Of a stretch of DNA of 64,000 nucleotides, positions 27,249-34,887 are shown piece after piece. A program made the translations under genes and the position numbers. The stretch is from Paenibacillus sp. (GTDB lineage: Bacteria > Bacillota > Bacilli > Paenibacillales > YIM-B00363): assembly GCF_035645195.1 (NCBI RefSeq), contig NZ_DASQNA010000007.1, positions 62,001 to 126,000 on the forward strand, given 5' to 3'. The notes below the pieces were generated by a model. It was not told the DNA's origin and did no database searches. It saw only the letters and a list, made by a program, of their open reading frames with translations. Position 1 is the first letter of the stretch. Every line of letters begins with the position of its first letter.

Positions 27249-27584
27249 GTGTCCGCGACCGATTTTTTGTCGAAGGCGATTCAAGATTTCTTCGTGGCGT
27301 TCGGCGTCGTGTTCGGGGCGTCGATGCTCGCCGGCATGAGTTCGATTTTGACGATGCAGCCGCCGGGACCGGCGGAAACGATGCGCCAGCTGTCCGAGAA
27401 CGTGAAAATTTGGGCGGTCGTCGTCGCCATCGGCGGCACGATCGATCCGATCCGGTTCATCGAGCATTCGGTGACCGAGGGCTATTTTTCGCCGGCGGCG
27501 AAACAAATCATGCTCATCCTGTGCGCGTTCCTCGGCGCCCATTCCGGCACCGAGCTCATCCGCTGGATGGTCGCGCCGAGGTAA
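27249..27584 (+). CDS. ytrH: Sporulation membrane protein YtrH
   Basis: The 111-residue protein begins with GTG after GAGGAGG (SATDFLSKAIQDFFVAFGVV). It has about three membrane helices and the segment IGGTIDPIRFIEHSVTEGYF. YtrH is a SigE-controlled mother-cell membrane protein needed for efficient sporulation in B. subtilis. It lies divergent from dnaE and 8 bases before ytrI, matching Bacillus order. Confidence 0.85.
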   Translation: MSATDFLSKAIQDFFVAFGVVFGASMLAGMSSILTMQPPGPAETMRQLSENVKIWAVVVAIGGTIDPIRFIEHSVTEGYFSPAAKQIMLILCAFLGAHSGTELIRWMVAPR

Positions 27585-27591
27585 CGGGCCG

Positions 27592-28077
27592 ATGCGCGTG
27601 CCGAACCTGCAGCGCTCCCCGTCGTTCATGCAGGGGATCGGCCTGCTGCTGTGCGGAGTCGTGTTCGGAGCCGCCGTCATGACCGGCGTCGCCCAGCGGA
27701 CGGTGCAGGAGCTGCAGTACGATATCGACCGGTTGGAAAAGGAAAATCGTTCGCTGACGGATCAAGTCGCCAGTTACGAAAAGGTGAAAAACCGCCGCAA
27801 CGTCATCGACCGCACCTCCGTGCGCTGGGACCCGGAGCAGAAGGATCTCGGCAAAGCGACGCACGCGGAGCTCGAGGACCGCATCGGGGCGGATTTGCTT
27901 AAGCTCATAGGCCAGCCCGTGCATGCGGACATGTATACGCTGTACCGGGAGCTGATCAACGGCAAGGTGTATTACGGCGTGGGCGACAAAGATTACCGCA
28001 TCCGGCTGACCATGCTGTCCGTCGTCGGGACGGAATGCATCGTGTTCGTTCGAGCGGATGAGTTTTTACCGGAATGA
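27592..28077 (+). CDS. ytrI: Sporulation membrane protein YtrI
   Basis: The 161-residue protein has one N-terminal membrane helix (about 15-33; GIGLLLCGVVFGAAVMTGVA), a short coiled-coil stretch (VQELQYDIDRLEKENRSL) and a C-terminal domain. YtrI works with YtrH in sporulation. It lies immediately after ytrH. In Bacillus nrnA follows; here the next gene is ytpI. Confidence 0.8.
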   Translation: MRVPNLQRSPSFMQGIGLLLCGVVFGAAVMTGVAQRTVQELQYDIDRLEKENRSLTDQVASYEKVKNRRNVIDRTSVRWDPEQKDLGKATHAELEDRIGADLLKLIGQPVHADMYTLYRELINGKVYYGVGDKDYRIRLTMLSVVGTECIVFVRADEFLPE

Positions 28078-28163
28078 ACCGGGGGGCGGCCGCATTGATT
28101 TTGCCGCGGAAAAACGGTACAGTGGTGACGCGTTCCATTTTTCCGAAAGTCAGGTGGCTGGTC

Positions 28164-28442
28164 ATGATTTACATCTTTTATGCGGGCATCGTGGTATGCT
28201 GCGTGCTCTCCGTCATATTCAGCTTCCGTTCGCGTCGGGCCTCCGACCCGAACGTTCGCGGACTGAACGCCGCGCGCATGAATTTGTCGAACGGCGCGCT
28301 GCTCATCCTCGCTTCGCTCGTACAGTTTCTGCTGTTCGAGCCGGATACGGTCCGCATCGTCGTCGGCTCGCTGTTTCTGCTGATCGGCGCGTTCAACGTG
28401 TTCGCCGGGTTCCGCAATTACGGACATTTTTCCCGCAAATAA
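28164..28442 (+). CDS. ytpI: YtpI-family membrane protein
   Basis: The 92-residue protein starts MIYIFYAGIVVCCVLSVIFS and ends with GAFNVFAGFRNYGHF. Three membrane helices are predicted. The start is set at 28164 with AGGTGG upstream, although an in-frame ATG exists 30 codons earlier. It follows ytrI and is convergent with ytoI with only one base between the stops. Function unknown. Confidence 0.75.
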   Translation: MIYIFYAGIVVCCVLSVIFSFRSRRASDPNVRGLNAARMNLSNGALLILASLVQFLLFEPDTVRIVVGSLFLLIGAFNVFAGFRNYGHFSRK

Positions 28443-28443
28443 G

Positions 28444-29757
28444 CTACATCTGGTCGATCAGCTGCGCCGTTAGGATCGCCTTGGCGACGAGGGACGAGCC
28501 CAGATGCACCTCGACGTCGACCTTGCCGAACTTCCGGCTCAGCTCGATCAGCTGCGGGCGGACGACGATTTCGTTATCGATTTGGAGCGGCTTCAAGAAA
28601 AACGTCGACATGCTGTCGAGGACGAGGTCGCCCTTCTTGACGAGCTTGATCGCGCGGAACGCCGACTGCGACATGAGCGTCGTCAGCACGCCTTCGGAGA
28701 CGGTGCCGAACGACGACGTCATCTGCGGCGTGATCGTGCCGCGGAACGCGACCCGCCCGTCCGCCTCCCGCTCCTCTTCGAACGACGACAGGATCAAATC
28801 CTCGATCGTCTCGCCGATCTGCGGCTGCTTCTGGATAAACTGCATCCCCTTCAGCACGTCCTGCCTCGAAATAATGCCGATCAGCTTCCGGCCGTGATCC
28901 GTCACGGGCAGCTGCTCGACGCCCTCCCACACCATCATGTGCGCGGCCGACGCGACCGACGTTCGCGCGCCGACCGTGATCGGGCTTTTCGTCATCACTT
29001 TGTCGATGCGGTCGTTCGGCGACGAGCCGACGACGTCCTTCGACGTCACCATGCCGATCAACCGGTGGTGATCGTCCACGACCGGGAAGCGGCTATGCCC
29101 CGACTGCTCCACGGCGGCGTTCCAGTCCGCGACGGTCATTTGCCCGCGCAGCGTCATCGTTTCCTCGCTCGGGATCATAATGTCCTCGACGAGGAGGATT
29201 TTCTTTTTGATCAGCCGGTCGTAAATGGCGCGGTTGATGAGCGAGGCGACCGTGAACGTGTCGTACGAGCTCGAAATGATCGGCAGCGCCAGCTCGTCTG
29301 CCTGCTTGCGGACCGCCGTGCTCGCGCCGAAGCCGCCGGTGATGAGCACGCCCGCGCCGAGCTCGAGCGCCACGCCGTGCGCTTTCTCCCGGTTGCCGAC
29401 GATGAGCAGGCTGCCGGCGTCGATGTACTTCACCATCGCTTCGAGCTGCATGGCGCCGATGACGAATTTGCCGAGCGTTTTGCCGAGGCCTTCGGCTCCG
29501 CCGAGCACCTCGCCGTCGACGATGTTCACCACCTCGGCGAACGTCAGCTTATCGATATTGTTGCGAGCCTTCGGCTCGATTCGGACGGTGCCGATCCGCT
29601 CCTTCGTCGCCACCAGTCCCGACGCTTCCGCCTCTTTGATTGCCCGGTACGCCGTCCCTTCGCTGACGCCGACGTCTTTTGCGATTTTCCGCACCGAAAT
29701 TTTGTCTCCGACCTTCAGCGCTTGAATATATCGAATGATCTGCTCATGCTTCGTCAT
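28444..29757 (-). CDS. ytoI: YtoI: HTH-DRTGG-CBS-hotdog regulatory protein
   Basis: The 437-residue protein has an N-terminal helix-turn-helix (about 1-60; KISVRKIAKDVGVSEGTAYR), a DRTGG domain (about 70-180), two CBS domains (about 195-310; HSRFPVVDDHHRLIGMVTSK, EQLPVTDHGRKLIGIISRQD) and a C-terminal thioesterase-like hotdog domain. The B. subtilis homologue is YtoI. CBS domains usually sense adenylyl nucleotides, so it is likely a nucleotide-responsive regulator. The start MTKHEQ agrees with Bacillus. Confidence 0.85.
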   Translation of the reverse strand: MTKHEQIIRYIQALKVGDKISVRKIAKDVGVSEGTAYRAIKEAEASGLVATKERIGTVRIEPKARNNIDKLTFAEVVNIVDGEVLGGAEGLGKTLGKFVIGAMQLEAMVKYIDAGSLLIVGNREKAHGVALELGAGVLITGGFGASTAVRKQADELALPIISSSYDTFTVASLINRAIYDRLIKKKILLVEDIMIPSEETMTLRGQMTVADWNAAVEQSGHSRFPVVDDHHRLIGMVTSKDVVGSSPNDRIDKVMTKSPITVGARTSVASAAHMMVWEGVEQLPVTDHGRKLIGIISRQDVLKGMQFIQKQPQIGETIEDLILSSFEEEREADGRVAFRGTITPQMTSSFGTVSEGVLTTLMSQSAFRAIKLVKKGDLVLDSMSTFFLKPLQIDNEIVVRPQLIELSRKFGKVDVEVHLGSSLVAKAILTAQLIDQM

Positions 29758-29837
29758 CGTCTCTTGCGTCGTCAAATCCAAGACTGTTACACCCCAATTT
29801 CCGCATCTGTACCATTCTGTTTCATTATAGCGTGAAA

Positions 29838-29875
29838 GCGGCGCCGTTGCACGAGATTTCCGCGTTCGGCGCCGC
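29838..29875. other. Nine-bp perfect inverted repeat
   Basis: GCGGCGCCG and CGGCGCCGC are separated by 20 bases. It lies between the ytoI start and a terminator. It could be a structural element or part of a compound terminator. Confidence 0.3.
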
Positions 29876-29877
29876 AA

Positions 29878-29902
29878 AAGAAAAAACGCCCCGAAGGGCG
29901 TT
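29878..29902 (-). terminator. Intrinsic terminator of the 93-aa membrane gene
   Basis: On the minus strand AACGCCC-TTCG-GGGCGTT is followed by TTTTCTTTT. It separates the gene at 29919-30200 from ytoI. Confidence 0.75.
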
Positions 29903-29918
29903 GCGCGCGGCGATGCCG

Positions 29919-30200
29919 CTAGGATTGCCCGCCGCGGCGGGCGATGCGCCGTTCGAGCAGCTGCGCGAGCTGGCGGCGCCGGTGGCGCTTCACCCGGTCG
30001 AGCTGCGCGGCGGTTTCCTCGTCCACGCGAAGGATCGCGTGGAGATGCGACGCGACGATGGCGAGCGCGAAGAGAATCCACACGATGCCGAACACTGTCG
30101 GCAGCGTCCAGCCTTGCCCGATTTCAAGGCGCGGCACGGCGTAAATGAGCATGCCGAGCGCGATGCTCATATACACGATGTTTTTCGTCGTTCTGTTCAT
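29919..30200 (-). CDS. Small conserved membrane protein, unknown
   Basis: The 93-residue protein starts MNRTTKNIVYMSIALGMLIY with CGGGAGGG ahead of the ATG. It has two membrane helices (about 7-23 and 34-55) and a basic, Arg-rich C-terminal tail (RVKRHRRRQLAQLLERRIAR) that should face the cytoplasm. I do not recognise the family. It has its own terminator and is probably monocistronic. Confidence 0.65.
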   Translation of the reverse strand: MNRTTKNIVYMSIALGMLIYAVPRLEIGQGWTLPTVFGIVWILFALAIVASHLHAILRVDEETAAQLDRVKRHRRRQLAQLLERRIARRGGQS

Positions 30201-30326
30201 GGGTACGTTCCCTCCCGTTTTGACCGCTTACGCTCATTGTATGAGACAGGCCGGGCGAATAGACCCGGCCGGCGGGCCGCGGAGGCGGGCGTGAGGCGGC
30301 AGAGTGCGTCCTCCCCCTCGTTGGCG
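30201..30326. other. Intergenic spacer before array C
   Basis: Holds the promoter region of the 93-aa gene. No other gene or recognisable signal was seen. Confidence 0.4.
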
Positions 30327-30838
30327 GCGGTCACCCCAGCGTTAAGCGAGTTAAGCGCAAAAGTGCAGCTATTTCGCATGCGGACGGCGGTTCCCCAAGC
30401 ATTAGGCGCAAATGTGCGGTTATTTCCCGTACAAGCGGCGATCACCCAAGCGTTAGGCGCAAAAGTGCGGCTATTTCGCGTTCAAGGGGCGATCACCCAA
30501 GCGTTAGGCGCAAAAGTGCGGCTATTTCGCGTTCAAGCGGCGATCACTCAAGCTTTAGGCGCATTTGTGCGGCTATTTACCGTACAAGCGGCGATCATCC
30601 AAGCGTTAGGCGCAAATGTGCGGCTATTTCCCGCACAAGCGGCGATCATCCAAGCGTTAGGCGTATATGTGCGGCTATTTCGCGTGCGTACGGCGGTTTC
30701 CCAAGCATTAGGCGCAAAAGTGCGGCTAATTCCCGTACAAGCGGCGATCACCCAAGCGTTAGGCGCAAAAGTGCGGCTATTTCCCGTACAAGCGGCGATC
30801 AGCCAAGCGTTAGGCGCTAATATGCGCTTATTATCCCC
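30327..30838. repeat. Tandem array C: ten copies of a 51-bp unit
   Basis: GTGCGGCTATTT-type anchors occur at 30363, 30414, 30465, 30516, 30567, 30618, 30669, 30720, 30771 and a degenerate one at 30822, always 51 bases apart. The unit reads AAGCGTTAGGCGCAAAAGTG then CGGCTATTTCCCGTACAAG and a CGGCGATCACCC stretch. CGCA-AAAG-TGCG inside each unit is an inverted repeat. The array lies between divergent genes, upstream of the yhe operon. Open frames on both strands encode 17-residue repeats but have no ribosome site. Confidence 0.9.
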
Positions 30839-30903
30839 TCCAGCCGCCGAACGAGGCCCAAACCGCCGCGTTTTCCGCCCCCCGCCCAAATTTCTCCGCG
30901 ATT

Positions 30904-30932
30904 CACCTTCATCCTTAGGCACTCATATGATG
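30904..30932 (+). promoter_or_regulatory. Candidate SigK promoter for the yhe operon
   Basis: CACC (30904-30907), 16 bases, then CATATGATG (30924-30932), one mismatch from CATANNNTA. It lies 48 bases before the first YheD-type start, and mother-cell expression would fit a spore coat role. Confidence 0.35.
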
Positions 30933-30979
30933 TTTTAGTCTATGTCGCCTAACTCCTCGAAGTCGGAAGGAGAACCCTT

Positions 30980-32356
30980 ATGTCCAAAACCAAAGTCAGA
31001 ATCAAGGTTGCATCGGTCCGGTCCGGCGAGCCGGCGGACGATCACGCGGTATGGGTGAGCTCCTCGCTTCTGCGCAAATGGGGCGTCGAGCCGAACCAGT
31101 CGGTCAACCTGCGGTTCGGCGCGTTCCGCAGCTACGTCAGGGTCATGCCGGCGGCGAAGACGCAGTACGTCCGCGTCGGCGCAAGCCTCGCCGCGAGCAT
31201 GGGCCTGTCCAACGGCGCGCAGCTTCGCGCCGCCTATCGGCCCTCGACGCAAACGCTCGCCATCGGGCCGTTGATCGGCGTCATCATGTCCCGCGCTTCG
31301 CCCGATGAGTCGAACCGCCCGTTCGGCGACATGACCGCATTCTGCCGCGAGCTGGTCGACGCCGCGAAGGCGGAAGGCGCGTTCGTTTACTTCTTCCCCC
31401 CGTCGGGCATCGGCTCCGACCGCGGCACGATTCAAGGGTGGACGTACTCGAACGGCTGGCGCCGGAGCGACTTCCCCGTGCCGGACGTGCTGCACAACCG
31501 GTTGACGTCAAGAAAGCTGGAAAACCTGGAAAGCGTCCAACAGCTGTTCAAAGAAGCGAAATCCCGCTACGGCACGCAAGTGTTCAACGAGAAATATTTG
31601 GATAAAACCGAAGTGTTCGCCGCGCTGCGGCGCGAGGTGGCGCTGCACCGGTACTTGCCGGAATCGCACGCGTTCACGGGCTACGACACGTTGAAAGCGA
31701 TGGCGGCGAAACACCGGATCCTGTTCTTGAAACCGATCCGCGGCTCCCTCGGCAAAGGCATCATCCGCCTCGTGCGCCACGAGACCGGAGGGTACGCCGC
31801 CCACTTCAGCGAACCGACCGGCACGCGGCGCGCGATGTACCCGTCGCTGGCGAAGGCGTACGCCGTCGTATCGCAGCGGATGAAGCGGCAAAAGTTCCTC
31901 ATCCAGCAAGGACTGCAGCTCGCCGCGGTCGACGGCCGGCCGATCGACTTCCGCGCGCTGACCCAGAAGGGGCTGACCGGCGAATGGGGCGTCACGTCGA
32001 TCGTCGGACGGATCGCCGGGCCGAACCACTTCGTCTCGAACCTCGCGAAGGGCGGCACGATCGCGCCGCTCAAGACGGCGATCGCCAGGTCCAATCTGCC
32101 CGCCGGACGGAAGGCGGCGGCCGCGGCGTCGCTGCGCAAGGCGGCCGTCGAGATCGCGAAAGGCGTCGACAAGACGATCGACGCGCACTTCGGCGAGCTC
32201 GGCGTCGACCTCGCCGTCGACCAAGGCGGCCGCGTGTGGCTGCTCGAGGTCAATTCGAAGCCGTCGAAGAACGACAACACGCAGCTGACGACCGGCAAAA
32301 TTCGCCCGTCCGTCAAAACGCTGATCCAATACGCGCGGCATCTCGCGCGGTTGTGA
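30980..32356 (+). CDS. YheD-type endospore coat-associated ATP-grasp protein (1 of 5)
   Basis: The 458-residue protein has an N-terminal beta-rich domain of about 100 residues (VWVSSSLLRKWGVEPNQSVN; ending IGPLIGVIMSR) followed by an ATP-grasp domain of the YheC/D family. ATP-binding lysine and glycine loop: LKPIRGSLGKGIIRLV; metal-binding end motif: GVDLAVDQGGRVWLLEVNSK. ATP-grasp enzymes join a carboxylate to an amine or thiol using ATP. B. subtilis YheC and YheD are associated with the forespore/coat. GGAAGGAG precedes the ATG. First gene of a five-gene tandem operon. Confidence 0.85.
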   Translation: MSKTKVRIKVASVRSGEPADDHAVWVSSSLLRKWGVEPNQSVNLRFGAFRSYVRVMPAAKTQYVRVGASLAASMGLSNGAQLRAAYRPSTQTLAIGPLIGVIMSRASPDESNRPFGDMTAFCRELVDAAKAEGAFVYFFPPSGIGSDRGTIQGWTYSNGWRRSDFPVPDVLHNRLTSRKLENLESVQQLFKEAKSRYGTQVFNEKYLDKTEVFAALRREVALHRYLPESHAFTGYDTLKAMAAKHRILFLKPIRGSLGKGIIRLVRHETGGYAAHFSEPTGTRRAMYPSLAKAYAVVSQRMKRQKFLIQQGLQLAAVDGRPIDFRALTQKGLTGEWGVTSIVGRIAGPNHFVSNLAKGGTIAPLKTAIARSNLPAGRKAAAAASLRKAAVEIAKGVDKTIDAHFGELGVDLAVDQGGRVWLLEVNSKPSKNDNTQLTTGKIRPSVKTLIQYARHLARL

Positions 32357-32378
32357 GCGCACCGAGGAGGCGAACGAG

Positions 32379-33560
32379 ATGAATTCTGAGGCAGCGAACG
32401 GCCCGGCGTATCTCGGCATCCTCGTCACGGCGAAGCGCGGGAGCGGCGCGCCGTTCTCGAGCCGGGCGTTTTACCGGCGGCTGGACGCGGCGGCGCGCTC
32501 GCGCGGCTTCGCAACGTACGTGTTCGCGCCTGAATGGATCGATTGGGAACGCAAACAAATCCGCGGCTACGCCTACGACGAGTCGTCGGGCGAATGGACG
32601 CGCGGCCGCTTCCCGTTCCCGCGCGTCGTGTATGACCGCGCCTTCTTCCGCACGAAAGCCGAGCTCGACCGGCATCGGGCGCTGCTGCGGCGGCTGACCG
32701 CGGAGCGAGGCGTCGAGCTGCTCGGCCTGTGCCTCGGCGGCAAGCTCGAGGTGCACCGCCTGCTCGCGAAGGACCCCGAAACGGCGGCCCTGCTGCCGGC
32801 GACGGCGCGATACACCGGCCCCGGCGCGCTCGCGCGGTGGCTGAGGGAACGCGGCGAGGCGGTGCTGAAGCCGAACGGCAGCTCCCACGGCCGCGGCGTA
32901 TTCCGGCTGCGGCGGATCGGACCGGACGCGTACGAGGCGCGCGGCCGCACCCGCGCCAACCGCCCCGCGGCGTACCGCTTCGGCAGCCTGAACGCGCTGC
33001 TCCGGTGGGTCGACCGGAGGCTCGTGGCCGACAGCCGCTTCCTCGTGCAGGCGTACTTGACGCTGACGGCGAACGACGGCGCCCCCTATGACATACGCGC
33101 GCTAGTGCAGAAAGACGGCGAAGGCCGGTGGCGGCTCACCGGCGCCGCCGCCCGCGTCGGCGCGGTCGGCGGGCTGACGTCGAATCTGCACGGCGGCGGA
33201 ACGTCCCGGGAGGCGGCGGATTTCTTGCTTGAACAGTTCGGCGAGGCGGAGGCGGAGCGGATCCTCGAGTCGATCCGCGCTGCGTCCATGGCCGTGCCTC
33301 GAGTGCTCGAGCGCTGGCACGGCCCGCTCCTCGAGCTCGGCATCGATTTCGGCGTCGATCGGCGCGGGCGGGTGTGGCTGCTCGAGGTCAACTCGAAACC
33401 AGGAAGAATGTCATTCGCTCGGCTTCACGATCAAAGCGTAAGAATCGCGGCCGTGACAAGTCCGATTCGCTATGCACGGTACGTCTTGGACCGGCAACTA
33501 GGAGGACAGATCAATGAGTTTGACGGTAAGCAAGATTCATTTTACGAGAAGAACGGATAG
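32379..33560 (+). CDS. YheC-type ATP-grasp protein (2 of 5), short form
   Basis: The 393-residue protein lacks the N-terminal beta domain and starts with YLGILVTAKRGSGAPFSS. It has the RVVYDRAFFR segment shared by all five, the ATP loop LKPNGSSHGRGVFRL and the end motif GIDFGVDRRGRVWLLEVNSK. It starts 22 bases after gene 1 with GAGGAGG. Its last 47 bases overlap the start of gene 3, whose ribosome site AGGAGG lies inside this gene, so translation of the two is coupled. Confidence 0.82.
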   Translation: MNSEAANGPAYLGILVTAKRGSGAPFSSRAFYRRLDAAARSRGFATYVFAPEWIDWERKQIRGYAYDESSGEWTRGRFPFPRVVYDRAFFRTKAELDRHRALLRRLTAERGVELLGLCLGGKLEVHRLLAKDPETAALLPATARYTGPGALARWLRERGEAVLKPNGSSHGRGVFRLRRIGPDAYEARGRTRANRPAAYRFGSLNALLRWVDRRLVADSRFLVQAYLTLTANDGAPYDIRALVQKDGEGRWRLTGAAARVGAVGGLTSNLHGGGTSREAADFLLEQFGEAEAERILESIRAASMAVPRVLERWHGPLLELGIDFGVDRRGRVWLLEVNSKPGRMSFARLHDQSVRIAAVTSPIRYARYVLDRQLGGQINEFDGKQDSFYEKNG

Positions 33561-34887
33561 AGCGGTGTATCTGACCCCTGCGCTGGCCAAGGAGCTGCGG
33601 CTCCGCGGGGGCGGCACGGTGGACGTCAAGCTCGGCGGCAAAACGGTGACGGCGCAGGTGAAAGCGCAGAAGGGCAAAGGCCGTCATCTGTACTTGCCGG
33701 CCGCCATTCGCGAGGCGATCCGCGCGCCGAAAACCGGCAACATTTATTTGTCGACGGCGGACGGCGGCACGACGGTGCGGATCGGCCCGTTGATCGGCGT
33801 ATTGACGAGCGGCGGCGGCACCGCGGCGCGGCCGTTCGGCTCGCGCACGGGGCTCATCCGGGAGCTCGTGCGCGCCGGCAGCGGCAAAGCGTACGTGTTC
33901 GCCTTCACCCCGAAGGACGTCGACTGGGACCAGAACACGGTGCTCGGCTACTTCGCCGATCCCGACGGCGGCTGGTCGCGGCGCACGGTGCCGCTGCCCG
34001 ACGTCGTTTACAACCGCCTGGCGAGCCGAAGCGCGGACGTGTCGCTCGGCATGGAGCAATTGAAGCAGCGCTTCCTGCGCCGCAACATTCCGATTTTCAA
34101 CTGGAGCTTTTATAACAAGTGGGACGTCTACCGCATGCTCGAAGACGAACCGGAAGCGTATAAGCATGTGCCCGAATCGACGTTGAACCCGACGCCGGAG
34201 CAAATGCGGGAAATGCTGCGCCGCCATAAGTTCATTTATTTGAAACCGACCGGGGGCAGCCTCGGAAAAGGCATATACCGCATCACGTACGCGCCCGGCA
34301 AAGGCTATTTCGCCCGCTTCCGAAGCAACGGCAAAAACACGTTGCTTCGGTTTCAAAACTTCTCCAGCCTCATGACGATGCTCGGCGCCTCGAGCGGGCG
34401 GCTCCGCCGCTACGTCGCGCAGCAAGGGATTCGCTTGATCGACATCGAAGGCAATCCGATCGATTTCCGCTTTCACCTGGTGCGCAATCAGAGCAATCAA
34501 TGGGTCGTCGCGGGCATCGGGGCGAAGATGGCCGGCCGGGGCAGCGTGACGACGCACATCAAAAACGGCGGCACCCTCATGACGCCCGAGCAGGCGCTCG
34601 GCCGCGTGTTCGGCGACAAGGCGAGCGACGTGCTCGACCGCATGAAGAACGTCTCCATCAAGCTCGCGGAGGCGATCCAAAACAACTCCCGCCATCACGT
34701 CGGCGAGCTCGGCTTCGACCTCGGCGTCGACACGAACGAGCATATTTGGATGTTCGAAGCGAACTCCAAGCCGGGGCGCTCGATCTTCAAGCACCCCGCA
34801 CTGAAGGAAGAAGGGCGCGAAACACTCTCCCTCGTCTTCCAGCATTGCCTCTATCTCGCGAAGTTTCGCAAGAGGGGGAATGCGTAA
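33514..34887 (+). CDS. YheD-type ATP-grasp protein (3 of 5), long form
   Basis: The 457-residue long-form paralogue has the N-terminal beta domain (VYLTPALAKELRLRGGGTVD) and ends it with IGPLIGVLTSG as in gene 1. ATP-grasp motifs are LKPTGGSLGKGIYRI and LGVDTNEHIWMFEANSKPG. WSFYNKWDVYRMLEDE is the family linker seen in all copies. It overlaps gene 2 by 47 bases and is followed with no gap by gene 4. Confidence 0.85.
   Translation: MSLTVSKIHFTRRTDRAVYLTPALAKELRLRGGGTVDVKLGGKTVTAQVKAQKGKGRHLYLPAAIREAIRAPKTGNIYLSTADGGTTVRIGPLIGVLTSGGGTAARPFGSRTGLIRELVRAGSGKAYVFAFTPKDVDWDQNTVLGYFADPDGGWSRRTVPLPDVVYNRLASRSADVSLGMEQLKQRFLRRNIPIFNWSFYNKWDVYRMLEDEPEAYKHVPESTLNPTPEQMREMLRRHKFIYLKPTGGSLGKGIYRITYAPGKGYFARFRSNGKNTLLRFQNFSSLMTMLGASSGRLRRYVAQQGIRLIDIEGNPIDFRFHLVRNQSNQWVVAGIGAKMAGRGSVTTHIKNGGTLMTPEQALGRVFGDKASDVLDRMKNVSIKLAEAIQNNSRHHVGELGFDLGVDTNEHIWMFEANSKPGRSIFKHPALKEEGRETLSLVFQHCLYLAKFRKRGNA

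Noticed and set aside
30327-30838. CRISPR array
   Set aside because: The repeats are directly contiguous with no unique spacers, and there are no cas genes nearby.
30548-30922. A minus-strand frame with repeats of the type IAACTGNSRTFAPNA in array C
   Set aside because: Same reason: frame-neutral period, an overlapping open plus-strand frame and no initiation signal.
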